NCBI GenBank assembly: GCA_016124495.1
Contig: WGNP01000006.1
Location: 184,982 to 248,981 of the forward strand
Source: Hyphomonas sp.
Lineage (GTDB): Bacteria > Pseudomonadota > Alphaproteobacteria > Caulobacterales > Hyphomonadaceae
Direction: 5' to 3'
DNA: 64,000 bases
In this document: one piece after another, positions 9,089-18,330 of the stretch
Layout: each line of letters starts with the position of its first letter
How positions within the stretch are numbered: position 1 is the first letter of the stretch
Made by a program: the position numbers and the translations under genes
The notes under the pieces: generated by a model
Databases searched by the model: none
Told to the model about the DNA's origin: nothing
Seen by the model: the letters and a program-made list of their open reading frames with translations, nothing else

Positions 9089-9114
9089 GCCGGGCCGTAT
9101 GCCCGGCTTTTTTT
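9089..9114 (+). terminator. Rho-independent terminator after the second DUF805 gene
   Basis: GCCGGGC (9089-9095) pairs with GCCCGGC (9101-9107) around a 5-nt loop and is followed immediately by seven T residues. Confidence 0.9.
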
Positions 9115-9151
9115 CTTGCGCCGCTTTATCGTTTATTGATAAGGGGCGCGT

Positions 9152-9727
9152 ATGACACCCGCCTCAGACCCTCAGGGAAATGACCTGCGCCGTATGGATT
9201 TCCGCTTCCTGTTCCTCGAGCCGCAAGGCCGCCTCGCGCCAAAACCCTTCGGGCGCGGCCTCGTTCTGCTGACTGGCGCGGGCATGATGATCTCGGTGCT
9301 GACGGCAGTCGTCTCGCCCGGCCTCAACATGCTCCAGTATGCGCTTGTGTTCCCGTATATCTGCCTGTTTGGCAAACGGCTCCACGATGCGGGTCTCACC
9401 GCCTGGCTGTGGATCGCTTTCCTGGCGGGCCTTGGCTTCCTCAACATGTTCCTTTCGGCCATTCTGTTGCCAGTGCTTTCGCCGGGCGCGTTCGCTATTC
9501 AGGTCGAGGTACAGGAGACGATGCAGGCCGCGGGCTTCACCGCGGCGTTCGAGGAGCTCGCTCTGCGCGCCGAGGAGTATGCGCGCCTGTCGGCGGTGAC
9601 GACGCTGGCGGCGTTCCTGATCTCCAGCGCGATCACCGGCTTTGCCGCGTTCCGCCTGCGCTCGGACCCCAAACCCAACCGCCACGGCCCGCCGACCCTC
9701 GGCGGCCCGGCCGGCACGTTCAATTGA
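9152..9727 (+). CDS. DUF805-like membrane protein, third of four
   Basis: 191 residues, starting at ATG 9152 behind AAGGGG. The DUF805 architecture is recognisable: N-terminal MDFRFLFLEPQGRLAPKPFG, the loop motif GKRLHDAGLTAWLWIAFL, several hydrophobic segments and a tail LRSDPKPNRHGPPTLGGPAG corresponding to the NKYGP tail of the canonical protein. Like the first member it carries a middle insertion rich in Ala and Glu (about 115-150). Divergent copy, function unknown. It is 24 bp from the next gene and probably cotranscribed with it. Confidence 0.75.
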   Translation: MTPASDPQGNDLRRMDFRFLFLEPQGRLAPKPFGRGLVLLTGAGMMISVLTAVVSPGLNMLQYALVFPYICLFGKRLHDAGLTAWLWIAFLAGLGFLNMFLSAILLPVLSPGAFAIQVEVQETMQAAGFTAAFEELALRAEEYARLSAVTTLAAFLISSAITGFAAFRLRSDPKPNRHGPPTLGGPAGTFN

Positions 9728-9751
9728 TCCATCGCAGAAAGCGTCCACTCG

Positions 9752-10501
9752 ATGAACACGACCCCCGGAGAGATCGATTCCCACCGTCCCTGGATCCGTG
9801 ATTACCGCGATGATCCCGGCGCGATGAACTGGGCCGAGACGCTGCTGAACCCGTTCGGCGAGAGCTCCAAGCTGCACTTCAGCCGGGCCTGGACGGTGAT
9901 GTTTCTGGGCCGGATGCTGCTCTATATCGTGCCTTCTTTCGGAGCCGGTATCCTCGGCATCGCGGGGATGAAGACCGGGTTCCTGAACACGCCAGCGGAT
10001 CTGTTCCTGTTCACCGTACCTGCGCTGCTGGTGCCGTTCGCCGTGTTCACGATCCTGACCGAGTTCACGTCTTTCGTTGCGCATACGCGGCGGCTCGCCA
10101 ATGCGCAGCGCCCGGCCTGGTTGGCGGTGATCGTCCTTGTGCCGATGATCCTCGGCCTGGCCGCCTACGCCGCCGGCACCAGCATGGGCGCCGCCCAGCA
10201 CCGCGCCGCAAATGCCCCTCCCGCAGCGGCCGCCGAAGTGAAAGAGGGAGAAGCTGCTGCCGAAAAGAAACCGGAAGCGAGGCCGCGGCAGGGCCGCGGC
10301 GGCCCGCCCGGCCCGCCGCAGAGCGAGCGCCAGGCGGCGGTCGCCGCCGGCCTCGGTATAGCCCTGCCGATCTGGTGGCTCGCCTCGGTCGGTGTGATGC
10401 TCTGGACGCTGCTCTGGGTCGCCCGCCTCCCGAACGACGGGCAAGGCCGCATCCGCACCGGCAGCCATCTGACACCAGAAGAGATCGTGGACGGCGTTTA
10501 G
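9752..10501 (+). CDS. DUF805-like membrane protein, fourth of four, with Ala/Pro/Glu-rich insertion
   Basis: 249 residues. About 40-65, 75-105 and 125-145 are hydrophobic; HTRRLANAQRPAWLAVIVLV is a degenerate copy of the RRLHD..GW motif. An insertion around 150-190 is disordered in character (AAAEVKEGEAAAEKKPEARP, then GRGGPPGPP) and precedes a last membrane helix. The C-terminus GQGRIRTGSHLTPEEIV differs from the usual DUF805 tail. I place it in the family on context plus the loop motif; similarity is weaker than in the other three. It ends one base before lipB, which is convergent. Confidence 0.62.
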   Translation: MNTTPGEIDSHRPWIRDYRDDPGAMNWAETLLNPFGESSKLHFSRAWTVMFLGRMLLYIVPSFGAGILGIAGMKTGFLNTPADLFLFTVPALLVPFAVFTILTEFTSFVAHTRRLANAQRPAWLAVIVLVPMILGLAAYAAGTSMGAAQHRAANAPPAAAAEVKEGEAAAEKKPEARPRQGRGGPPGPPQSERQAAVAAGLGIALPIWWLASVGVMLWTLLWVARLPNDGQGRIRTGSHLTPEEIVDGV

Positions 10502-10502
10502 G

Positions 10503-11201
10503 TCAGCCCGGGACGAGCTCCTCTGACGCGACCCGGATAAGCCGGCTCCCGAATACGTCCTCAAACGCGGCCCGGAGGGCCATGTCGGCTTCTTCCATTG
10601 ACACCACGCGGCCAAGGCCTGCGAGGCTGGTCACGCCATATCGGGCATCCTCGATCCCGCAGGGCGTGATGCCGGTGAAATGCTCGAGCTCCGGTTCGAC
10701 GTTGAGGGAAATGCCGTGCAGGCTCACCCAGCGCTTCAGGCGCACGCCGATGGCGGCGATCTTGTCTTCTCGGAGCGGTCCACCGGGCTGCGTCCGGTTA
10801 ACCCACACGCCAACGCGTCCCTCGCGGACGCCGGCGTCCACGCTGAAGGCCGCAAGGGCGCGGATTATCCAGTCTTCGAGATTGGCCACGAAGGCACGCA
10901 CATCGCGGCCCCGGGCGCCGACGTCGAGCATCAGGTAGGCCACGCGCTGCCCGGGGCCGTGATACGTGTACTGGCCGCCGCGTCCCGCGTCGAAAACCGG
11001 GAAGCGGGCAGGGTCCTTGAGGTCGGCGGGTTTAGCGGACGTGCCGGCCGTGTAGAGGGGCGGATGTTCGAGGAACCAGACAAGTTCGCGGGCGCCGCCG
11101 TCGCGGATGGCCCGGGCCCGCGCATCCATCACGGCGAGCGCGGCATGGTAGGAAACAGGGGCGTCGGAGACCGCCCAGTCAACGTCCGGGAATTTTGTCA
11201 T
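10503..11201 (-). CDS. lipB: Octanoyltransferase (lipoate biosynthesis)
   Basis: 232 residues. LipB transfers octanoyl from acyl carrier protein to the lipoyl domains of 2-oxoacid dehydrogenases and GcvH; LipA then inserts sulphur. Key elements are [11 protein letters not shown], the substrate loop [12 protein letters not shown] (74-85), catalytic K147 in [21 protein letters not shown] and catalytic C181 in GITPCGI. I chose ATG 11201 because [20 protein letters not shown] matches where LipB proteins normally begin. A longer start at 11297 would overlap the tRNA-Leu gene on the other strand by 8 nt and adds a segment without family similarity. Confidence 0.93.
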   Translation of the reverse strand: MTKFPDVDWAVSDAPVSYHAALAVMDARARAIRDGGARELVWFLEHPPLYTAGTSAKPADLKDPARFPVFDAGRGGQYTYHGPGQRVAYLMLDVGARGRDVRAFVANLEDWIIRALAAFSVDAGVREGRVGVWVNRTQPGGPLREDKIAAIGVRLKRWVSLHGISLNVEPELEHFTGITPCGIEDARYGVTSLAGLGRVVSMEEADMALRAAFEDVFGSRLIRVASEELVPG

Positions 11202-11289
11202 GGCCTCCACGATATAGGCGCCTTTCAGGGCTTCACAAAGCCGGATGGCCGCCTTATACGGCCCGTCTGCCTCAAATGAGACCAGTCGT

Positions 11290-11374
11290 GCGGTCATGGC
11301 GGAATTGGTAGACGCGCAGCGTTGAGGTCGCTGTGGGGCAACCCGTGGAGGTTCGAGTCCTCTTGACCGCACCA
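11290..11374 (+). tRNA. tRNA-Leu (GAG anticodon)
   Basis: The acceptor stem GCGGTCA pairs with TGACCGC, followed by discriminator A and an encoded CCA. The anticodon arm CAGCG-TTGAGGT-CGCTG places GAG at positions 34-36, which reads CUC/CUU leucine codons. The long variable arm (TGGGGCAACCCG region) and the T arm GGAGGTTCGAGTCCTC are as expected for a class II leucine tRNA. A weak stem CAGAC-CCG-GTCTG with a T-rich tract (11399-11422) may terminate it. Confidence 0.95.
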
Positions 11375-11514
11375 TACTGTTTTGGCGCTCTTCAGGGTCA
11401 GACCCGGTCTGTTTGAGTTTTTTGCCCTTGGCGGTCCGGTCAAGGTTGTTCTGGGCGCCCCGAGGCTCCAGATAAACCGTATCATCAAATCTGAACCACA
11501 TTGACCGGGGCCGA

Positions 11515-12753
11515 ATGGATTCGACCAACCAGCTCATCTTCTTTTGCGGACTGCTGCTGTGTGCGGCGATCTTCGCGAGTTTCCTGTCGCGCCGCATTGG
11601 CGCGCCGCTGCTGGTGACATTCCTGGGTGTGGGCATTCTGTTCGGCGAAGATGGCCCTGGCGGGATCGTGTTCAATGACGTCCCGCTGAGCTATCTGGCC
11701 TGCTCGTTCGCCCTCGCGGTGATCCTTTATGACGGAGGCATCCACACCCCGATGAAGAATTTCCGCCAGGCGCTGCGCCCGGCGGTGTTCCTCTCCAGCG
11801 TCGGCGTATTGGTGACGACGTCGATCGTGGCGCTCGGCATGTGGGGGTTTCTGGGCACCGATCCACTGTATGCACTTCTGTTCGGTTCGCTTGTGGCCGC
11901 CACTGATGCGGCGGCGGTGTTCCTGCTGCTGCGCCAGCAGGGCATCAAACTGAAGCCGATGGTCGCCAATACGTTGGAAGTGGAATCCGGCATTAACGAC
12001 CCAATGGCGATCTTCCTTGCACTGACGTTTACGAGCCTGATCCTCGCGGGCGGGTTTGCCGGCATGGAGCGGGGCGTCTGGTCGGTTCCGGTCGGTTTTG
12101 TGCAGCAATTCGGCATCGGCGCGGCGCTCGGCATCGCCGGCGGACGGATGCTCACCTTTTTCTATGACCGCGTGGCGTTGGAACTCGGTCTCAACCCGAT
12201 CTTCGCGCTTGCCAGCGGCCTGCTTATCTTTGGGGCGGCGAACATTCTCGGCGGCTCAGGCTTCCTCGCGGTGTATCTCGCCGGCCTGATCCTCGGGAAC
12301 CATGCCTACCGCGCCAAGCAGGTGGTGAAGCAGTTCATGGACGGCATGGCCTGGCTCGCACAGCTGGCCATGCTGCTGATCCTCGGCCTGCTGGTTACGC
12401 CGTCGAAGCTGATTGCCGACATTCCCGAGGCGCTGCTGATCTCGGCTATCCTGATCTTCGTGGCGCGCCCGGCGGCGGTGTTCATCAGTCTCGCCTTCGA
12501 GGGTTTTTCCTGGCGCGATAAGCTGTTTATGAGCTGGGTCGGCCTGCGCGGCGCGATCCCGATCTACCTCGCGATCATCCCGGTGCTGCTCGGGGTGCCA
12601 GGCAACTTCTTCAACATCGCCTTCCTGGTGGTGCTGGTCAGCCTCGTGCTGCAGAGCACGACGGTCGGCATCGTCGCGCGCCTGCTTAAGGTAGGCGAGG
12701 TGCAGGGGCCGGAGACTGCCGAGCCTGGGGCCCCTCCGGCGACGCCCGCCTGA
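11515..12753 (+). CDS. K+/H+ (or Na+/H+) antiporter, CPA1-like, without C-terminal TrkA_C domain
   Basis: 412 residues, almost entirely hydrophobic, with about 12 membrane segments. Typical cation/proton antiporter sequences are visible: [34 protein letters not shown] (acidic ion-path residue) and [14 protein letters not shown], the conserved motif of the potassium/proton antiporter branch (NhaP2/CvrA). [13 protein letters not shown] follows near the end. Full NhaP2-type proteins carry a cytoplasmic TrkA_C regulatory domain; here the protein stops after the membrane domain with a short Pro/Ala tail. Ion specificity therefore cannot be fixed. It lies alone between tRNA-Leu and the esterase. 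Confidence 0.85.
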   Translation: MDSTNQLIFFCGLLLCAAIFASFLSRRIGAPLLVTFLGVGILFGEDGPGGIVFNDVPLSYLACSFALAVILYDGGIHTPMKNFRQALRPAVFLSSVGVLVTTSIVALGMWGFLGTDPLYALLFGSLVAATDAAAVFLLLRQQGIKLKPMVANTLEVESGINDPMAIFLALTFTSLILAGGFAGMERGVWSVPVGFVQQFGIGAALGIAGGRMLTFFYDRVALELGLNPIFALASGLLIFGAANILGGSGFLAVYLAGLILGNHAYRAKQVVKQFMDGMAWLAQLAMLLILGLLVTPSKLIADIPEALLISAILIFVARPAAVFISLAFEGFSWRDKLFMSWVGLRGAIPIYLAIIPVLLGVPGNFFNIAFLVVLVSLVLQSTTVGIVARLLKVGEVQGPETAEPGAPPATPA

Positions 12754-12823
12754 TTGCCAGCCCGGGCGCACCCGCCTAGGCTTGAACCCGGGACGGCCCG
12801 CCAGGGGCCGGTGGAGGATTACC

Positions 12824-13906
12824 ATGCGCCTGCTGTTCGCGGCCGTTGCCGCGCTGACCCTGCTTGCCGGCTGTAAGGCCGCTGAAGAAAAACCCGCCTC
12901 CGTCATCTCAGTGCCCGCCGGAGCGCCGGCCGCCTGGACGACCATTGCGCCGGGCGGAGAAACGCTCTGCGCGACTGGTACGCCCTACAGCTTCCATGTG
13001 CGCGGGGGCGACGCGTCGCGGGTAATGATCTTCTTGAATGGCGGCGGCGCCTGCTGGAGCGGGGATCTTTGCGATCCTTCGCTCGGTGCCAATGCCTATA
13101 CGCCCTTCGCGGAAATGGACTCGAACAATCCGGCGAAGATGGGCGGCGTGTTCGATGCCAAAAATCCGAAAAACCCGTTCACCGGCTGGACGCAGGTCTT
13201 CGTGTCCTACTGCACCGGCGATTCGCATCTCGGCGCGGCGGACGCGGCCTACACGACCAGCGCAGGCAAGGAACTGACCATCCACCACCGAGGCAAGGCC
13301 AACGTCCAGTCGGCGCTTGACTGGGTGTATGCGAACTATCCGGCGCCGTCCCGCGTGTTCGTTGGCGGCGCAAGCGCAGGGGCGATCGCCTCGCCGTTCT
13401 ATGCGGGCGTCGTGGCAGACCATTATCCGCTGGCGGAGATTGTTCAGTATGCCGGCGGTGCAGGCGGCTACCGCGCCGAGGCCGTCTCGGGCCTCTTGGA
13501 GACCTGGGGCGCGTTCACCAACATGCCGGACTGGCCGGAGCTTGCCACGTTTGACCGCGCGACCTTCAAGACCGAAGACTTCTTCCGCATCACCGCCGCG
13601 CGCCATCCGGCGATGCGGATGCACCAGTTCAACAATGTGGATGACGAGGTGCAGCAGATGTTCCTCAGCCTGATGGGTGTCAGCGATCCCGTGCGCAGGC
13701 TGATGCAGGCAAACCTGGGCGACCTTGCTGCAGACATTCCGAACTTCCGGTCTTACTCCGCTGCCGGCGAGGACCATACGCTGCTGCGCTATGACCGTCT
13801 GTACACAACGGAAACGGACGGCGTGCGGGCAGTGGACTGGGTGCGCGATATTTCTGAGGGGCGGGAAGTGCGGAGTGTGAGTTGCGGGGCGGAAGGGTGT
13901 AACTAA
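12824..13906 (+). CDS. Pectinacetylesterase/Notum-family lipoprotein
   Basis: 360 residues from ATG 12824 behind GGTGGAGG. The N-terminus MRLLFAAVAALTLLAGC is a lipoprotein signal with lipidated C17. The family is recognised from LNGGGACWSGDLCDP (oxyanion region with paired cysteines), VSYCTGDSHLG and the nucleophile elbow GGASAG (S184), as in CE13 pectin acetylesterases and the eukaryotic Notum carboxylesterase. A role in removing acyl groups from extracellular polysaccharide is plausible; the actual substrate is unknown. Its stop codon overlaps the gltX stop by four bases on the opposite strand. Confidence 0.85.
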   Translation: MRLLFAAVAALTLLAGCKAAEEKPASVISVPAGAPAAWTTIAPGGETLCATGTPYSFHVRGGDASRVMIFLNGGGACWSGDLCDPSLGANAYTPFAEMDSNNPAKMGGVFDAKNPKNPFTGWTQVFVSYCTGDSHLGAADAAYTTSAGKELTIHHRGKANVQSALDWVYANYPAPSRVFVGGASAGAIASPFYAGVVADHYPLAEIVQYAGGAGGYRAEAVSGLLETWGAFTNMPDWPELATFDRATFKTEDFFRITAARHPAMRMHQFNNVDDEVQQMFLSLMGVSDPVRRLMQANLGDLAADIPNFRSYSAAGEDHTLLRYDRLYTTETDGVRAVDWVRDISEGREVRSVSCGAEGCN

Positions 13907-15240
13907 CCCAGCCGTTCGAGCACTTTCGCGCGGCCGATCAGCGGCAGCACGGCGCCCATGTCGGGACCGTGTTCCATGCCGGTCAGAGCCATCCGCAGCG
14001 GCTTGAACAGGGTTTTGCCCTTTCGGCCGGTGGCGGCTTTCAGGGCGTTTGTCCATTCGCCCCAGCTGCTGGTGGTCAGATCGCCGGCCGGCAGGTGCGC
14101 CCCGGCCCCGGCGATGAACTCCCGGTCCTCATCGGCAACCACCGGATCCGCCTTGCCGAAAATAATCTCGATCCAGTTCCCGGCATCGCTGACCCGCGCG
14201 CAGTTCTCGCGCACGGCCAGCCAGAAAGCTTCATTCTCCGCCCGCGGATCAACCGCCTTGAGGCGGGCCTGCGCCCCGGCGTAGGGCATCGCGTGGACGA
14301 GCGCGGCGTTGAGGCTCTCGAGGTCCGTCTCGTCGAAGCGCGCCGGAGCGCGGCCGATCTTGGAGAAGGAGAATTCGGCGGCAAGTTCTGCCAGCGTGCT
14401 GCGCGGCTCGATATTGTCGGAGGTGCCGAGCTTGGCGAGGTGGCTGCAGATCGACATCGCCTCTATGCCCCTCTCGCGCAGCTGGCCGACCGAGAGGGAG
14501 CCGATCCGCTTCGACAGGGCCGAACCGTCCGCGCCGACCAGCAGCGGCATGTGGGCCATCTCCGGCGCCTTGCCGCCGAGTGCCATGAAGATCTCGATCT
14601 GCGCGCCGGAATTCGTCACATGATCTTCGCCGCGTACGACATGCGTGATGTTTGCCTCGATATCATCGACCACCGAGGGCAGCGTGTAAAGATAGCTGCC
14701 ATCCTCGCGGATCAGCACCGGGTCAGACACCGAGGACGTGTCGATGCTCTGCGGGCCGCGCACCAGGTCATTCCACTCGACGCGTTCGCCCGACAGCTTG
14801 AAGCGCCAGTGCGGCTTCAGGCCGGAGGCTTCGAGCCTGGCGCGGTCAGCATCCGTCAGGTTCAGGGCCGCTCGGTCATATACCGGCGGCCGGCCGCGCG
14901 ACTGAGCGATCTTGCGTTTCACGTCCAGCTCCTCGGCCGTCTCGAAGGCGGGGTAGAGCAGGCCCATGGCGCGTAGTTTTGCCGCCGCCTCGTCGTACAG
15001 GCCGAAGCGTTCGGACTGGTTGAACGTGTCTGCCCAGACAAGACCAAGCCATGTCAGGTCTTCCTTGAGAACGGCCTCGTTTTCCTTGGTCGAGCGTTCC
15101 AGGTCGGTATCGTCGATCCGCAGGATGAACTTGCCGCCCTGGCTTTGCGAAAACAGCCAGTTCACCAGGGCCGTGCGCACGTTGCCGACATGCAGGCGGC
15201 CAGTGGGCGAGGGGGCGAATCGGACGATCGGGGCGGTCAT
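13903..15240 (-). CDS. gltX: Glutamate--tRNA ligase (variant KMSKS motif)
   Basis: 445 residues from ATG 15240, just before APIVRFAPSPTGRLHVGNVR, the HIGH-type signature of class I GluRS; an 18-residue in-frame extension upstream is not conserved. The catalytic domain continues with ILRIDDTDLERS and VVRGEDHVTNSG. The KMSKS motif is replaced by ALSKRIGSLS, which is seen in the second, shorter GluRS type of alphaproteobacteria. The C-terminal anticodon-binding region is reduced. Many relatives carry two gltX genes and make Gln-tRNA through GatCAB, so this one could charge tRNA-Glu, tRNA-Gln or both; this cannot be decided from the window. Confidence 0.93.
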   Translation of the reverse strand: MTAPIVRFAPSPTGRLHVGNVRTALVNWLFSQSQGGKFILRIDDTDLERSTKENEAVLKEDLTWLGLVWADTFNQSERFGLYDEAAAKLRAMGLLYPAFETAEELDVKRKIAQSRGRPPVYDRAALNLTDADRARLEASGLKPHWRFKLSGERVEWNDLVRGPQSIDTSSVSDPVLIREDGSYLYTLPSVVDDIEANITHVVRGEDHVTNSGAQIEIFMALGGKAPEMAHMPLLVGADGSALSKRIGSLSVGQLRERGIEAMSICSHLAKLGTSDNIEPRSTLAELAAEFSFSKIGRAPARFDETDLESLNAALVHAMPYAGAQARLKAVDPRAENEAFWLAVRENCARVSDAGNWIEIIFGKADPVVADEDREFIAGAGAHLPAGDLTTSSWGEWTNALKAATGRKGKTLFKPLRMALTGMEHGPDMGAVLPLIGRAKVLERLG

Positions 15241-15373
15241 GGCAGCAGGGCCCTCCGGGGCTTGGAAGGCGCTTTCGACATCAAATCGGGACAAAAGCCA
15301 AGCGTCTCGGCCACATTCTTGCTATTGTTTTGTTTAACGAGCATCTACCTTGAGGTAATTCCGGGAGACGGTC

Positions 15374-16183
15374 ATGAGATTCGGCTGGGTGCTGGCGGGG
15401 GCGGTGCTTCTTGCGGCCTGTGGGCAAAAAGACGGCATATCGCCGGACGCAGCGGCCGTGGGCGCAGGGCCCGATGCCGCTGCGGCAGAGCTGGCGGCGC
15501 GCCCGCAGCTCGATTACGCAGCGATCTCCGGCTATGATGATACCTGGTTTCTGAGCGCCGGCTGGCCGGGCGAATACCCTCCGGGCTTTGCGGTGCTCGA
15601 CGCGGACGTAAAGGTGCCGGCGCGGGCGCGCCCCAACCCAACCGACCCGCAGGACATTACCTGCCTGTTGCCGCAATACGCCAACTACCAGATCTGGAAC
15701 AACGCCCGCACGAACGAGGACCAGATCGAGTATTTCGTGGCCACCAAAAAGGTGCCCGTAACGGTGCTGGAGGATACCGAGGTCGAGTTCGTCGGCGAGG
15801 CAGGCATCCAGACGCTCAGCCTCAAGAAGGGCGAGCAGATGACTTACCTGCGCTATATCGGCGAAGGCGTCACGGTGCTCTCCTTCAAGGGGCAGGAATA
15901 CGAGATCAACGAGGGCGAGCTATCGAACGTCACCGACATTGCCGACACGGCGCTGGAGGAAAACCTCTGGGTGCGTGTCACCTGCCTCGGCGGTAAGCAA
16001 GCCTGGCTCATGTTCGATGAAGTGATCGAAGAGGCGGGCGTCTATCCCTCGCCTATCACCGGATACGGAGACGCGGCCGACATTGCGCCGGAAGAGGTCG
16101 AGACCGTGCGCGAGGCAATTGCCACGGATGCCTACGGCGTCAACGCGCAGGAAGAAGAAATCATTCCGCCTTCGGAGGAGTAA
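15374..16183 (+). CDS. Uncharacterised lipoprotein
   Basis: 269 residues. MRFGWVLAGAVLLAAC is a lipoprotein signal peptide with lipidated Cys at about 16; an Ala-rich linker follows to residue 45. The mature part has no motif that I recognise. It is acidic, with DITCLLPQYANYQIWN and a single later Cys (VRVTCLGGKQAW), two cysteines that could form a disulphide, and several beta-prone segments (VEFVGEAGIQTLSLKKGEQM). It is divergent from gltX and convergent with nadE, 11 bp apart. Real gene on grounds of length, signal and start context (GGGAGACGGTC before ATG); function unknown. Confidence 0.72.
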   Translation: MRFGWVLAGAVLLAACGQKDGISPDAAAVGAGPDAAAAELAARPQLDYAAISGYDDTWFLSAGWPGEYPPGFAVLDADVKVPARARPNPTDPQDITCLLPQYANYQIWNNARTNEDQIEYFVATKKVPVTVLEDTEVEFVGEAGIQTLSLKKGEQMTYLRYIGEGVTVLSFKGQEYEINEGELSNVTDIADTALEENLWVRVTCLGGKQAWLMFDEVIEEAGVYPSPITGYGDAADIAPEEVETVREAIATDAYGVNAQEEEIIPPSEE

Positions 16184-16194
16184 GGCTTCAGCGC

Positions 16195-17853
16195 CTAGTC
16201 ATCCCGGAACCTGTTCGTGATCGGGTAGCGCCGGTCCCGCCCGAAATTCTTGCCGCCTACCTTGACGCCCGGAGGGGCCTGACGGCGCTTGTATTCGGCG
16301 ATGTAGACGAGATGTTCGATGCGGCGCACGGTGGCCGCGTCATGGCCGCGGGCGAGGATGTCGTCGACGTCTTCTTCGAGATCCACGAGACCGCGCAGGA
16401 TATCGTCGAGCACCGGATAGGGCGGCAGGGAGTCTTCGTCTTTCTGGTCCGGGCGCAGCTCAGCCGAGGGAGGCTTGGTGATGATCCGCTCCGGGATGAC
16501 ATCGCCGTGCGGCACCAGCGCGCCGGGTGGCACGTTGGCGTTGCGCCATTTCGTCAGTTCAAAGACTTCCGTCTTGTAGAAGTCCTTAAGCGCATTGTAG
16601 CCGCCGCACATGTCGCCATAGAGCGTCGCATAGCCGACGGCCATCTCGCTCTTGTTGCCGGTGGTGACCACCATGTGGCCGAACTTGTTGGAGAGGGCCA
16701 TCAGGGTCACCGCGCGCAGGCGGGACTGGATGTTCTCTTCCGTGATGTCCGGCTTCCTGCCCTCGAAGGCCGGCGCCAGCATGCCGCCCAGCGCATCGAC
16801 GCCCGGATGGATGTTGATCTTGTCATACCTGCAGCCCAGCGCCTCGGCGCAGGCTTTCGCATCTTCCAGACTGTCCGTAGACGTATATTTCGACGGCAGC
16901 ATCACGCACCAGACCTTGTCCGGCCCCAGCGCATCGGCGGCAATCGCCGCCGTGATCGCCGAGTCTATGCCGCCGGACATGCCGATCACCACACCCGGAA
17001 ACTTGTTCTTGCGCACATAGTCCCCGAGGCCCTGCATCGCGGCGCGATATTCCGCCGCCCAGCCGTCAAGATCCGCCGCGCATCTTCGGCCGAGGCCCAC
17101 GAACTGCTTCGTTGAAGAATCAAATTCGACAAGCGCTTGGCCCGTTTCGAACTGGCCGACCAGGCCACATCGTTCGCCGTGTGTCGAGTTCGTCGCATAG
17201 GAGGCGCCGTCGAAGACGAGCTCGTCCTGCCCACCCATCTGGTTCAGGAACAGGTAAGGCAAGCCAAGGTCTGACCACCGGTCAAAAGCGGCCGCACGCT
17301 CAGCCTGTATCTTGCGGCGCCAGGGCGAGGCATTCGGCACCAGCAGCAGGTCTGCCCCCGCCGCCTTCGCCGCTCGGGGCACCCGCTCGAACCATATGTC
17401 CTCGCAGATTGCGATGCCGAGGCGCACGCCCTTGAATTCCACCACCACAGCCGGGCCGTCGCCGGGAGTGTAGTGGCGCTTCTCGTCGAACACGCCGTAA
17501 TTCGGCAGCTCCCGCTTGTCATGACGCGCGACGATTTCTCCGCTTTCAAGGAACAGCGCGGAATTGTGCAGCTTGCCACTCTCGCGCCAGGGCGCGCCGA
17601 TCAGGATTGCGGGGCCAGTCGCTGTGTCGCGCGCCAGCTGGCGGATCACCGACATCGACCGCTCTACCGCTGCCGGCTTCAGCACCAGGTCCTCCGCCGG
17701 ATAGCCGAGGATGAAATGCTCGCTCAGCACCACAAGGTCCGCGCCTCTGGCTTTCGCCTCTGCGTGTGCGCCCCGGGCCAGGGCAAGGTTCCCGGTAATA
17801 TCACCGACCACCGGATTAAGCTGCGCCGCCAGGATTTTGAGATTTTTGCTCAT
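16195..17853 (-). CDS. nadE: Glutamine-dependent NAD+ synthetase
   Basis: 552 residues: an N-terminal nitrilase-type glutaminase with the Glu-Lys-Cys triad at E45, K113 and C150 (GIAICEDIWF), and a C-terminal NAD synthetase with the PP-loop SGGIDS at 293-298, then NKSEMAVGYATLYGDMCGG. It converts deamido-NAD to NAD using glutamine as amide donor, the last step of NAD synthesis. Two ATG codons are possible (17862 and 17853) and neither has a clear ribosome site; the shorter begins MSKNLKILAAQLNP, like family members. No partner genes nearby. Confidence 0.95.
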   Translation of the reverse strand: MSKNLKILAAQLNPVVGDITGNLALARGAHAEAKARGADLVVLSEHFILGYPAEDLVLKPAAVERSMSVIRQLARDTATGPAILIGAPWRESGKLHNSALFLESGEIVARHDKRELPNYGVFDEKRHYTPGDGPAVVVEFKGVRLGIAICEDIWFERVPRAAKAAGADLLLVPNASPWRRKIQAERAAAFDRWSDLGLPYLFLNQMGGQDELVFDGASYATNSTHGERCGLVGQFETGQALVEFDSSTKQFVGLGRRCAADLDGWAAEYRAAMQGLGDYVRKNKFPGVVIGMSGGIDSAITAAIAADALGPDKVWCVMLPSKYTSTDSLEDAKACAEALGCRYDKINIHPGVDALGGMLAPAFEGRKPDITEENIQSRLRAVTLMALSNKFGHMVVTTGNKSEMAVGYATLYGDMCGGYNALKDFYKTEVFELTKWRNANVPPGALVPHGDVIPERIITKPPSAELRPDQKDEDSLPPYPVLDDILRGLVDLEEDVDDILARGHDAATVRRIEHLVYIAEYKRRQAPPGVKVGGKNFGRDRRYPITNRFRDD

Positions 17854-17995
17854 ACGGAGCATTTAGGGAGATTTGGGGCGGATGTCATGCCTGTCGGGCG
17901 GGATAAATCCCGCGCTACGTTACACAATGTCCACAATACCGTGACTTGCGCCGTCTTGTGCGGGGCGTAACCCTGGCCGCCGGGAGGCCTGTTGC

Positions 17996-18330
17996 ATGAG
18001 CGTCGCGTGGGCAGGGGCGGTCTGGCTGGGGTTAGGGGCTTGTCTGGGTTTCGGGCTGGTGATCGGCCTGTGCGTGGCAGCGTTCGGGCTGAAGCGGTTG
18101 ACGGCGGCGCAGGTGCCGGTGCGGGTGCGGCTGCAGATCCTGCCGGGTGTATCGTGTGCCCGTGGCATGGCTATCAGGACCGCCCCAAAGATGGCTGTTC
18201 GCCGCCGCCGTACACCGAGAAGGTGGCGACATACCGGACACGGATCATCGGTCCCCGCGTCTTCGTGCACCGGCCGCCGCAACCTCCAGGAACGGCGCTG
18301 GCGCCCTCAGTGATCGGGGTGGGGGCCTGA
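17996..18330 (+). pseudogene. Fused remnants of a small membrane protein and a Rieske [2Fe-2S] protein
   Basis: Frame 2 from ATG 17996 encodes one membrane helix (AWAGAVWLGLGACLGFGLVI) and ends its sensible reading at LQILPG near 18145. At that point frame 1 takes over with CIVCPWHGYQDRPKDGCSPP, the C-terminal [2Fe-2S] ligand box (Cys-Pro-Trp-His) of a Rieske protein, then PYTEKVATYRTRIIGPRVFV, and stops at TGA 18328-18330. The first Rieske box and the rest of the membrane protein are missing. It therefore looks like a deletion joined two neighbouring genes out of frame. The next remnant starts at the overlapping ATG. Confidence 0.65.

Noticed and set aside
11202..11675. Long N-terminal extension of lipB through tRNA-Leu
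   Set aside because: It crosses the tRNA gene, and the extension has no LipB similarity.
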